Origin: JAVBPE01 sp031549865
GTDB taxonomy: Bacteria; Bacillota_I; Bacilli_A; Acholeplasmatales; Anaeroplasmataceae
Length of the DNA: 64,000 bases
NCBI GenBank assembly: GCA_031549865.1
Contig: JAVBPE010000014.1
Span: 1 to 64,000 of the forward strand
Direction: 5' to 3'
Shown: in pieces, positions 8,344 through 17,134 of the stretch
How positions within the stretch are numbered: position 1 is the first letter of the stretch
Layout: each line of letters begins with the position of its first letter
The notes under the pieces: model-generated
What the model was told of the DNA's origin: nothing
Databases searched by the model: none
What the model saw: the letters and a program-made list of their open reading frames with translations, nothing else
Position numbers and translations under genes: made by a program

Positions 8344-8372
8344 ATTATATGATAATCGTTAAAAAATATCAA
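8344..8372 (-). promoter_or_regulatory. Promoter of the antisense RNA
   Basis: On the minus strand, TTGATA (8367-8372) and TATAAT (8344-8349) have exactly 17-bp spacing. It lies just after the cca stop codon, where no protein gene follows on this strand, so its product must be a non-coding or antisense RNA. Confidence 0.75.
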
Positions 8373-8388
8373 TAAAGAAAATTATAGT

Positions 8389-9678
8389 TTATTTAATTAT
8401 GTTTTTAGCATATTCTATTAAGAATTCGAAAGTATTATTTTTCTCATCATCAATAACTAATTCCAAGAGTTTATTAAGACATTCGCCAATTGGAGTACCT
8501 TGTTTATATCCAATCGCTATTAAGTCATTACCATTGATTGCTAAATCGCTTAATTTAATACATTTTTGTTCATCAATAATCTTCTTAGTAATATCATATA
8601 TTTCATTTAATTTTTTTAAAGAATGTTGTTGATAAAAATCACTATGGGCATTAATATCGCTTCTTTTTAAATCATATAAATCAAAAATTGACTTATTACC
8701 AAACAAGTTTAAAAGTTTAATAATAATTTTTTTATTTGTTATTTTAAAATCATGATAATGAATTAACATTGCAACCTCATTAATAATTTTATTGCTATAT
8801 TTTAATTTTTTCAATATATCTGTAGCCATTTGACAGCCTAACTCAGGGTGCCCATAAAAGTGTCCATTACCATTTTCATCTAAAGTGAATTTATTAGGTT
8901 TAGCCACATCATGAAGCAAAGCAGCTAAACATAAACTCACTTTTTTATTTTTTATTTCCTTTAAAGTATAAAGGGAGTGCATAAAAACATCATACTTATG
9001 ATATTTATTGTATTGATTAAATCCAATCATTGGTTTTAATTCTTTAATAAATAAAGAAAATATCTCAACATATTCTTCAATATATAGATATGCATTATTA
9101 CAAATAATTAATTTTGAAAATTCATTATTTATTCTTTCAGCAGATTCATTGATTAATAAATCCTTATATCTAAAAATCGCCTTTTTAGTTTCATCTTCAA
9201 TATGAAAATCATATTGGCAAGCCATTCTAAGAGCTCTTAAAATACGAATCGGATCCTCTTTAAATCTTTTTGAATCATTGACTTTTAATAACTTGTTTTT
9301 TAAATCTTTGATGCCATTTGTATAATCAATAATAGAACCATCTAATTCATACGCAAGTGAGTTAATTGAAAAATCTCGTAATCTTAAATCATCTTTTAGT
9401 TCATTATTTTTAGAACGAAAAGTAGTAATCTCAATATCTTGTTTATTTAGATGAATAGTAATTGTTCCATGCTTTAATCCTGTAGCTATTATTTTATAAT
9501 CCCTAAAGATAATTAATAATTCTTCTATATTTGCATTAGTTGCGATATCATAATCGCTAGGATTCTTATTTAGCAAAATATCTCTTATTGCTCCCCCAAC
9601 TAAATATCCTTTATACCCATTTGAATTTATTTCTTTTATTATTTCAACAATATTTTGTGGTAATTTATCTTTTATCAA
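8389..9678 (-). CDS. cca: CCA-adding tRNA nucleotidyltransferase / poly(A) polymerase family with HD domain
   Basis: This class II nucleotidyltransferase builds or repairs the 3' CCA end of tRNA. The head domain has LVGGAIRD at about 26-33 and the catalytic DYD at 42-44, and the flexible-loop and RNA-binding neck follow. An HD domain (LLHDVAKP, about 250-260) gives phosphohydrolase potential, as in E. coli Cca; typical Bacillus CCA enzymes are shorter. The start is a TTG that overlaps the end of the preceding gene by 14 nt, with AAAGGGG about 9 nt upstream and no nearer ATG. It is the third gene of the rtcB operon. The pairing points to repair of damaged tRNA 3' ends as well as routine maturation. 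Confidence 0.85.
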   Translation of the reverse strand: MIKDKLPQNIVEIIKEINSNGYKGYLVGGAIRDILLNKNPSDYDIATNANIEELLIIFRDYKIIATGLKHGTITIHLNKQDIEITTFRSKNNELKDDLRLRDFSINSLAYELDGSIIDYTNGIKDLKNKLLKVNDSKRFKEDPIRILRALRMACQYDFHIEDETKKAIFRYKDLLINESAERINNEFSKLIICNNAYLYIEEYVEIFSLFIKELKPMIGFNQYNKYHKYDVFMHSLYTLKEIKNKKVSLCLAALLHDVAKPNKFTLDENGNGHFYGHPELGCQMATDILKKLKYSNKIINEVAMLIHYHDFKITNKKIIIKLLNLFGNKSIFDLYDLKRSDINAHSDFYQQHSLKKLNEIYDITKKIIDEQKCIKLSDLAINGNDLIAIGYKQGTPIGECLNKLLELVIDDEKNNTFEFLIEYAKNIIK

Positions 9679-10432
9679 AATAATTAACCCCTTTTAAAAA
9701 TAAATCATTTATCTCATCTATATTTTTTCTTTTTAAATCAATTGAATCAGCATATTTTTTTAATTCAAATAGTTTTGTATTTATATATTTATCTAAACAA
9801 TCTATTTTATTTATTTTATCGCTTTCAATACCACTTTTTTTTATTAATAATAGTCTATCTACTATATTAAATAATGGTTTATCTAATTTTTCTTTAACTA
9901 ATATGTCAAATAATACTGGCGGTGCCGTATTTTCTTCAATAACCCATAAGGCCGCCAATATCGGACGTAAAACATAAAAATATTTTTTTGGTATTACATA
10001 ATCTTTGTTGTTTAAATATTTATTATATGTTATTAATGCCATATTATAATAATGATACACTTCACTTTTTACTTTCATATAACTCTCACAAAGAACTTTT
10101 AATTCATCACTAAATTCATTTTTATAATATATAATTGGTGAATTGAACCACTCTAATAAAACAGGATTTGAGTTATAAGCAAGCTTTAAAGCTTTCTTTA
10201 AATCCCATCCATTAATATCTAATGTATCATTTAATAAATATTCAATAACATCTCGTTTTTCATTAACTAAGAGATAATCGTTCTTGTTTCTAATATAAAT
10301 AAATCTAACGTCATAATCACTATCCACTGACGCAAAATTCCAAGCTCTACTACCTGATTCTACAGCCAAAATAATTTTAACATTTTCTTTTTCTTCAATT
10401 TCTTTTAAATGTTTTAAAATAACATCTATCAT
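9665..10432 (-). CDS. YcgL/RlaP-type nucleotidyltransferase (RNA-repair associated)
   Basis: This 255-residue protein belongs to the polymerase-beta superfamily. It has the GSRA motif at 27-30 and catalytic DSDYDVR at 37-43, followed by a long alpha-helical C-terminal region as in COG3541 (YcgL). This family includes RlaP, an RNA-ligase-associated nucleotidyltransferase proposed to act with RtcB on broken RNA. The substrate is not experimentally settled. Here it sits 17 nt after rtcB and overlaps cca, which strongly supports a repair role. A rescue activity such as adding missing nucleotides before ligation is inference. The ATG start is clear. Confidence 0.75.
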   Translation of the reverse strand: MIDVILKHLKEIEEKENVKIILAVESGSRAWNFASVDSDYDVRFIYIRNKNDYLLVNEKRDVIEYLLNDTLDINGWDLKKALKLAYNSNPVLLEWFNSPIIYYKNEFSDELKVLCESYMKVKSEVYHYYNMALITYNKYLNNKDYVIPKKYFYVLRPILAALWVIEENTAPPVLFDILVKEKLDKPLFNIVDRLLLIKKSGIESDKINKIDCLDKYINTKLFELKKYADSIDLKRKNIDEINDLFLKGVNYFDKR

Positions 10433-10449
10433 TTTCTCACTTCATTTCT

Positions 10450-11652
10450 TTATTCAATATCCTTATAATTATAAATCGGTTTTATAATTTTTATTATTTC
10501 TACAGTTTCTTCAATATTGTTTATAATATCATTTATCGATTTATAGGCAAATGGCGATTCATCTATAGTGGAAGCATTTATTGATGTCGTATAGATCCCT
10601 TCCATAGCAGTTATAAAATCTTCTAATTTAACTTCTCTTTTTGCTTCTGTTCTTGATAATAGGCGACCTGCTCCGTGTGGGGCTGAATAATTATATGCTT
10701 CACAAGACTTTCCTTTAGCAATAATACAGCCATCACGCATATTGATAGGAATCAAAACTTCTTCCCCCTTATATGCGGCAATTGCACCTTTTCTTAAGAT
10801 CATATCATTCATATTTAAGTAATTATGAACTGTTTCAAAATATGAGTAATTTTCTACTTTTAAAAAGTTTAAAATTTTCATTGCTATTTTAATACGGTTT
10901 TCAGAAGCGTATTTTTGAGCAATATTCATATCATGAATGTAATTATCAAATAATTCATTTTCTAAATAGCATAATTCCTCTGGCAGCAATATCGTATTTT
11001 TTTTCAAATTTAAGATCCTATTTTCAATCTCACATTCTAATTTTTTTGATTTACATTCCGAGATAACTTCTTTTACTCTTTTAGATAATCGATTATTAGA
11101 ATTGTGATAAAGAATGGCTTTTTTTTGATATATGTCTGCTATTTGTTTACCAATATTACGAGATCCTGAATGAATTATTAAATATAAGTTTTTATCTTCA
11201 TCTTTATCAATTTCAATAAAATGATTCCCACCACCTAATGTCCCCATTGTTTTATAATGATACTCAAAGTTTCTTATTTCTTTTAAACATTTCAAATCTA
11301 ATATGTTTGCTTCTACTTTTTGATTTACCTCATAAGAGTGTTGCCCACTAGGAATATGTTTTCTAATAAATTCATCTATTTCCTTTAAATTAATATTTAT
11401 TTTTCCTAATCTTACACAAAGCATACCGCATCCAATATCGACACCAACTAAATTCGGAACAATCTTATCAATTATATTCATAGTTGTACCAATCACACAT
11501 CCCGCGCCAGTATGACAATCTGGCATGATGCGAACATTCAACCCTTTTACAAATTCTTGATCTAATAATTTTTTGATTTGTTCTTTAGTTGATTCTTCAA
11601 TATGTGATGCATATATAATCGCCTCATTATATTTACCATTAATTTTTAACAT
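10450..11652 (-). CDS. rtcB: RNA-splicing ligase RtcB
   Basis: RtcB joins RNA ends carrying a 2',3'-cyclic or 3'-phosphate to 5'-hydroxyl ends, using GTP and Mn2+. The 400-residue sequence carries the metal-binding VGVDIGCGM block (about 70-78), GGGNHFIE, HSGSRNIG and the guanylylated histidine in SAPHGAGR near residue 330. The set of active-site blocks is complete. It is the first gene of the rtcB-rlaP-cca operon, with AAGGAG before the ATG, and is divergent from a WYL-domain gene. In enterobacteria rtcB is under a dedicated regulator (RtcR); the WYL protein may play that part here. Confidence 0.95.
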   Translation of the reverse strand: MLKINGKYNEAIIYASHIEESTKEQIKKLLDQEFVKGLNVRIMPDCHTGAGCVIGTTMNIIDKIVPNLVGVDIGCGMLCVRLGKININLKEIDEFIRKHIPSGQHSYEVNQKVEANILDLKCLKEIRNFEYHYKTMGTLGGGNHFIEIDKDEDKNLYLIIHSGSRNIGKQIADIYQKKAILYHNSNNRLSKRVKEVISECKSKKLECEIENRILNLKKNTILLPEELCYLENELFDNYIHDMNIAQKYASENRIKIAMKILNFLKVENYSYFETVHNYLNMNDMILRKGAIAAYKGEEVLIPINMRDGCIIAKGKSCEAYNYSAPHGAGRLLSRTEAKREVKLEDFITAMEGIYTTSINASTIDESPFAYKSINDIINNIEETVEIIKIIKPIYNYKDIE

Positions 11653-11729
11653 AGTAACATCTCCTTGCTATCTACTTTTATTATATGAAAGAATAATCAA
11701 TAATTAAATTCTCAAAATAATATTTATTT

Positions 11730-11805
11730 TTGACCACCATATTTTACTATAGTATAGTTAAATAGAATAATGGCTTTTTTCTGACCACTTTTTGTGGTAA
11801 AATAT
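11730..11805 (+). promoter_or_regulatory. Divergent control region between rtcB and the WYL gene
   Basis: TTGACC (11730-11735) and TATAGT (11753-11758) at 17 bp form a plus-strand promoter. The -10 sits in the palindrome ACTATAGTATAGT (11746-11758). A second dyad ACCAC-ttttt-GTGGT (11784-11798) lies in the leader, and ATATTTTAC/GTAAAATAT (11739-11747 and 11797-11805) bracket the start site. These are plausible operators for the WYL protein or another regulator. Confidence 0.5.
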
Positions 11806-11819
11806 AAACGGTGATATTT

Positions 11820-12812
11820 ATGGAGAAAATCAAAGTTAACATTTCAAACTCAGTCTATGCGATATTAAAAAAAGATATGGAACTATTTGAATTCTATAAA
11901 CCAGATGGTTCTTTGAATCAAAATTTGTTTTATACGACTGTTATTATGAATTATTATAGTACTTTTTCTAGCAATCAACAGCAACAAATTGCCTTTATTA
12001 AACATAATATTAATAAAGCTATTAATATTAATCAAGACACGCTTAATGATTTATCATATCAAATATTTAATTATTATAATAAAAAAAATTATGATGAACT
12101 CGATAATTTTGATAAAAGTATTTCAATTAAACCAACTAAAATTTCAATTAAAATAATTACATATATAGAAGAATATCTTCTTGATAATTCATCTATTTCT
12201 AATTATTATCGTCTATTGTTTACATCATATTCTAACATGCCTCAAAATCAGCGTGAAAAAATAGTTTTTAAAGAACAATATGATACTATTTTGAAAGCTA
12301 TCAAAGAAAATCACAAGATTTTTTTTACAACTACATCAAGTAAAATCAATCATGAAGCTTCACCATATAAAATAGTGAGTTCAAAAGAAGAATTATTCAA
12401 TTATGTTTTGGCAATTTATAAAAATAGCACCTATACCTATCGTTTAACTAGAATAAAAGATGTTACTATTTTGGATAAGAATTGCCAAATAACCGAGAGT
12501 CAGATTAATCTATTTGAAAGAATGATTAGCTGTGGGCCTCAATATAATTTTGGTATAGATGAAAATGAGGACATTATAGTAAGCCTTAGTGAATATGGTA
12601 AATCACGTTTTAAAAGTAATTATATTCACCGTCCGGCTCCTTATAAAATTGAAAATGATTTATATTATTTTAATTGCACACAAACTCAAATTTTAAACTA
12701 TTTTTCAAGATTTGGTGGTTTAGCAAAAATAATATCTCCTATAAAATTAGCAGAAAATATGAAAAAATTCCATCAAATTGCTTATTTAAGTTATCGTGAC
12801 GATATTGAATAA
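11820..12812 (+). CDS. WYL-domain protein, putative regulator of the RNA-repair operon
   Basis: The central-to-C-terminal part has the WYL-domain pattern, with ASPYKIVSSKEELFNYVLAIY followed by TYRLTRIKDVTIL. WYL domains sense nucleotides or nucleic acids and are common in regulators of defence and DNA/RNA-damage genes. The N-terminal portion is helical and does not show a clear helix-turn-helix to me. A GTG at 11811 is in frame, but it is embedded in the GGTGA that best serves as ribosome-binding site for the ATG at 11820, so I start there (330 residues). The gene diverges from rtcB and is convergent with trpA across a shared terminator. Regulation of rtcB-rlaP-cca is inferred from position only. 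Confidence 0.6.
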   Translation: MEKIKVNISNSVYAILKKDMELFEFYKPDGSLNQNLFYTTVIMNYYSTFSSNQQQQIAFIKHNINKAININQDTLNDLSYQIFNYYNKKNYDELDNFDKSISIKPTKISIKIITYIEEYLLDNSSISNYYRLLFTSYSNMPQNQREKIVFKEQYDTILKAIKENHKIFFTTTSSKINHEASPYKIVSSKEELFNYVLAIYKNSTYTYRLTRIKDVTILDKNCQITESQINLFERMISCGPQYNFGIDENEDIIVSLSEYGKSRFKSNYIHRPAPYKIENDLYYFNCTQTQILNYFSRFGGLAKIISPIKLAENMKKFHQIAYLSYRDDIE

Positions 12813-12844
12813 AATATTAAATACATCTTGGCATTATAAATATT

Positions 12845-12874
12845 AAAAAAACTATAGATAACTATAGTTTTTTT
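12845..12874. terminator. Bidirectional terminator between the WYL gene and trpA
   Basis: CTATAG-ATAA-CTATAG flanked by seven A on the left and seven T on the right (12845-12874) serves both converging transcripts. Confidence 0.85.
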
Positions 12875-12885
12875 GATTTATTAAT

Positions 12886-13632
12886 TTATTTTATTGAATC
12901 TACCATTTCTTTTGTATAACTATAAATATATTTATGAGCATTATTTTTATACTCGTCGATTAAATTAACAATTGCTGAACCTACTATTATTCCATCCGCA
13001 GTATTGGTCATTTTTTTAGCTTGTTCTTTTGTTTTAATCCCAAAGCCTACATATACTGGAATATTTGTATATTTTTTTATTTCAGAAACTAAATTATCTA
13101 TATCTGTAGTAATTTCACTTCTAACTCCTGTAACTCCTAATGATGAAACTAAATAAATAAAGCCTTCGGCATCGCTTGCTATTTCTTTAATTCTATTTTT
13201 AGATGTTGGAGCTATTAATGATATTAATTTAATATTATATTTATTCATTACTTCTTTTACTTCATTTTTTTCTTCATATGGAAGATCTGGAATGATCATT
13301 CCGTATATGTTTAGCTCTTCGCATTTTTTAAAGAAATTTTCATATCCATAATGATGAACTGGATTAATATAAGTCATAAAGCAAAGCGGAAAATCAGGGG
13401 CTGATATTCTTAAATCTTTAACCATTTCAAAAATTTTTGTGATTGTAGTATTGCTTTTAAGTGCTCTTATTGCAGCTGCTTCAATAGTTTTACCTTCTGC
13501 AATAGGATCAGAAAATGGAATACCTATTTCAATTAATGAAACTCCTGATTTGATCATTTCTAATATATATTCTTTTGTTAGATCTAAGGTTGGATCTCCT
13601 GCCATTAAATAGGCAATAAATTTTTTATTCAT
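12886..13632 (-). CDS. trpA: Tryptophan synthase alpha subunit
   Basis: TrpA cleaves indole-3-glycerol phosphate to indole and glyceraldehyde 3-phosphate, and passes indole to TrpB. It is a TIM barrel of 248 residues with LIEIGIPFSDP (catalytic Glu), the PDLPYEE active-site segment and phosphate-binding GFGIKT and GSAIV loops. An in-frame TTG at 13641 directly abuts AGGAG with no spacing, so the ATG at 13632 (9 nt from AGGAG) is the start. It is the last gene of the operon, overlaps the end of trpB by a few bases and is followed by a strong terminator. Confidence 0.95.
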   Translation of the reverse strand: MNKKFIAYLMAGDPTLDLTKEYILEMIKSGVSLIEIGIPFSDPIAEGKTIEAAAIRALKSNTTITKIFEMVKDLRISAPDFPLCFMTYINPVHHYGYENFFKKCEELNIYGMIIPDLPYEEKNEVKEVMNKYNIKLISLIAPTSKNRIKEIASDAEGFIYLVSSLGVTGVRSEITTDIDNLVSEIKKYTNIPVYVGFGIKTKEQAKKMTNTADGIIVGSAIVNLIDEYKNNAHKYIYSYTKEMVDSIK

Positions 13633-14806
13633 TAATATCAACTCCTAAATATGAAGCAATCATTGCTACGTCCTTATCGCCTCTACCACTTACATTGATT
13701 ACAATTATTTCATCTTGCCTCATTGTTTTAGCAACCTTTATTGCGTATGCAACAGCGTGAGCAGATTCAATAGCAGGAATAATTCCTTCTGTCTTTGATA
13801 AGTATTTAAATGCTTCAACTGCTTCATCATCAGTTATTGGTACATATAATGCTCTTTTAATATCATGTAAATTGGCATGTTCCGGACCAATACCAGGATA
13901 ATCAAGTCCTGCAGATATTGAATATACTGGGGCAATTTGACCTGCCTCATCTTGACAAAACAATGATTTCATCCCGTGAAATATTCCCTCACTACCGTTC
14001 GCAATAGTTGCAGCGTTTAAGGCAGTATCAACACCAAGTCCAGCAGCTTCACAGCCAACGAGTTTAACATTTTTATCTTCAATAAATTCATAAAATGCTC
14101 CCATGGCATTACTTCCACCACCAACACAGGCAATAACCATATCTGGTAATTTACCTTCTTTTTCTAATAATTGCTCTTTTATTTCTTTTCCAATTATTTT
14201 TTGAAAATCTCGAACAATTAATGGAAATGGATGAGGTCCCATTACAGAACCAAGTACATAAAGTGTATCATCCATTCTAGTAGCCCATTCCTTCATCGTT
14301 TCATTAACGGCATCTTTTAGTGTCATTGTTCCACTTGTAACCGCATGAACTTTCGCGCCTAATAATTCCATTCTAAAAACATTAAGTTTTTGTCTTTCTG
14401 TATCTTCTTTCCCCATAAATATTTCACATTCTAGTCCTAAAAGTGCCGCAGCTGTTGCCGTTGCAACTCCATGTTGACCAGCACCAGTTTCCGCAATAAC
14501 TCTCGTTTTACCCATCTTTTTTGCAAGTAAAACTTGCCCAAGTACATTATTTATTTTATGTGATCCTGTATGATTTAAATCTTCTCTTTTTAAATATATT
14601 TTTGCACCACCTAAATCTTCGCTCATTTTTTTAGCATAATATAATAAAGACGGTCTTCCTGCATATTCTTTTAATAAATAATTTAATTCCTCATTAAAGT
14701 GGGGATCATTTTTATATTTATCATATGCATCTTCAACTTCTATTACTGCATTCATTAATGTTTCAGGGATATATTGACCCCCATACTTACCGTATCGACC
14801 TTTCAC
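13625..14806 (-). CDS. trpB: Tryptophan synthase beta subunit
   Basis: TrpB condenses indole with serine in a PLP-dependent reaction. Visible motifs are the PLP lysine in NHTGSHKINN, the catalytic ETGAGQHG segment, the phosphate-binding GGGSNA loop and the C-terminal SGRGDKD. The 393-residue length is normal for TrpB1. The start overlaps trpF's stop by four bases, so the two are translationally coupled. It forms the alpha2-beta2 complex with the next gene's product. Confidence 0.97.
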   Translation of the reverse strand: MKGRYGKYGGQYIPETLMNAVIEVEDAYDKYKNDPHFNEELNYLLKEYAGRPSLLYYAKKMSEDLGGAKIYLKREDLNHTGSHKINNVLGQVLLAKKMGKTRVIAETGAGQHGVATATAAALLGLECEIFMGKEDTERQKLNVFRMELLGAKVHAVTSGTMTLKDAVNETMKEWATRMDDTLYVLGSVMGPHPFPLIVRDFQKIIGKEIKEQLLEKEGKLPDMVIACVGGGSNAMGAFYEFIEDKNVKLVGCEAAGLGVDTALNAATIANGSEGIFHGMKSLFCQDEAGQIAPVYSISAGLDYPGIGPEHANLHDIKRALYVPITDDEAVEAFKYLSKTEGIIPAIESAHAVAYAIKVAKTMRQDEIIVINVSGRGDKDVAMIASYLGVDINE

Positions 14807-15360
14807 TTTCTTACTCTCCTTATAATCTCTTCCATTTTTTTATAATCCTTAAATCCACCACTCTCTACTCCACTTGAAATATCTATAGCATACGGATTTA
14901 AATTTATAGCCTCTTCAATATTAGAAATATTTACTCCACCAGCTAAAAATACCTTTTTCTTATAATCTTTAATCTCCCAATTTTCTTTTATTCCACTTCC
15001 TGGATTTATACTATCAATTAAAACATAATCAATACTCTCAAATTCTTGATATGCTTTTATAATTTTTAAATTAGTTTTAGATTGTAAATCCATTATATAA
15101 TCTTTAGTTTCATCACCGTGAAGTTGAATTATATCTATTACTTTAGCGTCTATTACATTCATAATTTCATCTATAGTTTGATTTCTAAATACACCAACAG
15201 CTAAAATATCTTTATTTAAATTTTCTTTTAATATTTTAGCCTCATTTAAAGTAATTCTTCTTTTACTTTCTGCAAATACAAAACCAATATAATCCGGCTT
15301 AAGCTCATTAACATACTCAATATCAATTAATCTTCTTATCCCGCATATTTTAATTTTCAT
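14803..15360 (-). CDS. trpF: Phosphoribosylanthranilate isomerase
   Basis: TrpF carries out the Amadori rearrangement of phosphoribosylanthranilate to CdRP. The N-terminal KICGIRR holds the catalytic cysteine, FVFAESKR follows, and the C-terminal LAGGVNISN and DISSGVES form the phosphate site. At 185 residues it is a little shorter than the usual ~200. It overlaps trpC by an ATGA junction, in which TGA ends trpC, showing that TGA is read as stop in this genome. Confidence 0.95.
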   Translation of the reverse strand: MKIKICGIRRLIDIEYVNELKPDYIGFVFAESKRRITLNEAKILKENLNKDILAVGVFRNQTIDEIMNVIDAKVIDIIQLHGDETKDYIMDLQSKTNLKIIKAYQEFESIDYVLIDSINPGSGIKENWEIKDYKKKVFLAGGVNISNIEEAINLNPYAIDISSGVESGGFKDYKKMEEIIRRVRK

Positions 15361-16127
15361 CGCATCAATTCCCTTAATGATAAGCCTATATCATTACTTT
15401 TCATTAAAGTCTCTCCAATTAATACTCCATTAACATTATTATCTTTTAATAGTTTTATATCTTCATTTGTTCTAATCCCACTTTCAGAAATAAAGATAAT
15501 ACTATTGGGCACATATTTTCTTAAATTAATAGAATTATTCATATCAACACTAAAATCTTTTAAGTTTCGGTTATTTACACCTATTACTTTAGCGCCACTT
15601 TCTAAAGCCATATTAATCTCAGTTAAATCATGAGCCTCTACTAATACACCTAAATCTAGACTGTGTGCTAAATTTAAAAAATCTTCAAGTTCCTTTTTAG
15701 TTAAGATTGAACAAATTAATAATATTGCATCAGCACCTATTTTTTTAGATTCATATATTTGATATTCATTTATAATAAAATCTTTACGAAGTACAGGTAT
15801 TTTAACAACACTTTTAATATTTGTTAAATAATCTTTATTTCCTAAAAAGAAATCTGGTTCAGTTAAACAAGATATTACTGAGGCTCCATTTGCTTCATAT
15901 ATTTTAGCGATTTCTAAATAATTGAAATTTTCTTTTATTAATCCTTTAGAAGGAGATGCTTTTTTAACTTCACATATAAAATTGAAATCATTATTATTTA
16001 AGGCTTTATAGAAAGCATCTTTTTTATCTTTTTGAGGTGCAATTTCTAACTTAATTTTATTTATATCTAAATCAGTAATGCCTTCATATCTTTCTTTAGT
16101 TTTTAAAATAATTTCTTCTAAAATCAT
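15357..16127 (-). CDS. trpC: Indole-3-glycerol phosphate synthase
   Basis: TrpC converts CdRP to indole-3-glycerol phosphate. It is a TIM barrel of 256 residues with FICEVKKASPSKG (catalytic Lys near residue 54), VLRKDFI, GVNNRNL and SESGI blocks in the expected order. It ends in TGA overlapping the trpF start and begins in an overlap with trpD. It is not fused to trpF, unlike the E. coli enzyme. Confidence 0.96.
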   Translation of the reverse strand: MILEEIILKTKERYEGITDLDINKIKLEIAPQKDKKDAFYKALNNNDFNFICEVKKASPSKGLIKENFNYLEIAKIYEANGASVISCLTEPDFFLGNKDYLTNIKSVVKIPVLRKDFIINEYQIYESKKIGADAILLICSILTKKELEDFLNLAHSLDLGVLVEAHDLTEINMALESGAKVIGVNNRNLKDFSVDMNNSINLRKYVPNSIIFISESGIRTNEDIKLLKDNNVNGVLIGETLMKSNDIGLSLRELMR

Positions 16128-17134
16128 TCTTCGTTACTAAGCTTTATATACTTATTTAATTGTTCTAAAGCTTTCCCTTCATCAATCGTTTTTCTTGCTA
16201 ATATAAAGGCATCTTTTAATGACAAGTTATCAATTACTATATATAAAGCTAACCCTGCATTTAAGACCACAACATCCTTTTTTGGCCCATCTACGCCGTT
16301 TAATATATCTAAAGCTATTTGTTTGTTTTCTTCAATATTTCCACCAACTAAATCAGATTTAATACATTTATTAAATCCATACTCCGTTGGATCAAAAATA
16401 TATTCAATAACATTGCCATCTCTAAGCTCACATATTTTAGTGTTAGCAGATAAAGTTACTTCATCAAGTCCATCAAGGCCATAAACTACCATAGCTCTTT
16501 TAACATTTAAATTTTTTAACACATTAGCGATTACACTTACTAATGCTTCATCATAAACTCCAAGTAACATATATTTTGGCATTACAGGATTTGATAGTGG
16601 ACCCAAGATATTAAATATTGTACGAACTCCTAAATCACGTCTAACCTTACCAACGTTTTTCATTGATTCATGATATTTTTGAGCGAATAAGAAACACATA
16701 TTTATTTCATCTAAAATCTTTTTTGCTTTTTCTTTGCTAATATTTATATTAATACCTAAGGCTTCAAAAATATCGGCACTTCCACATTTAGATGAAACAC
16801 TTCTATTTCCATGCTTTGCAACCTTTATTCCATTTGCGGAAATAACAAAGGCTGATACCGAAGATATATTAAATGTATTTGATTTATCTCCGCCTGTGCC
16901 AACAATATCTATTGAATCAATTTCATCTTCTATAGTTAAGGCATTATCACGCATACCTTGAGCTGATGCAGTAATCTCAGTAACACTTTCTCCCTTAAGT
17001 TTTAAAGCTGTTAAATAAGATGCAACTTGACATTCTTCAAGCTCACCTTTCATGATTTTATCCATGACATATAAGGCTTCATCGTATGTTAAATCTTGTT
17101 TTTCACAAACTTTATTTAAAATTTCTTTAATCAT
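16124..17134 (-). CDS. trpD: Anthranilate phosphoribosyltransferase
   Basis: TrpD joins anthranilate to PRPP. The glycine-rich GTGGDKSNTFNIS loop (PRPP binding) and KHGNRSVSS, with the LGPLSNP block further on, are intact across 336 residues. The separate TrpG glutaminase lies upstream. It ends in TGA overlapping the trpC start by four bases. A GGAGAAAG site precedes the ATG. Confidence 0.96.
   Translation of the reverse strand: MIKEILNKVCEKQDLTYDEALYVMDKIMKGELEECQVASYLTALKLKGESVTEITASAQGMRDNALTIEDEIDSIDIVGTGGDKSNTFNISSVSAFVISANGIKVAKHGNRSVSSKCGSADIFEALGININISKEKAKKILDEINMCFLFAQKYHESMKNVGKVRRDLGVRTIFNILGPLSNPVMPKYMLLGVYDEALVSVIANVLKNLNVKRAMVVYGLDGLDEVTLSANTKICELRDGNVIEYIFDPTEYGFNKCIKSDLVGGNIEENKQIALDILNGVDGPKKDVVVLNAGLALYIVIDNLSLKDAFILARKTIDEGKALEQLNKYIKLSNEE

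Noticed and set aside
11811..11819. GTG start for the WYL gene
   Set aside because: The GTG is part of the GGTGA ribosome-binding site for the ATG at 11820.
14803..17134. Mycoplasma-type code (TGA = Trp)
   Set aside because: trpC and trpD end with TGA exactly at coupled starts, and tryptophan codons are TGG, so TGA is a stop.
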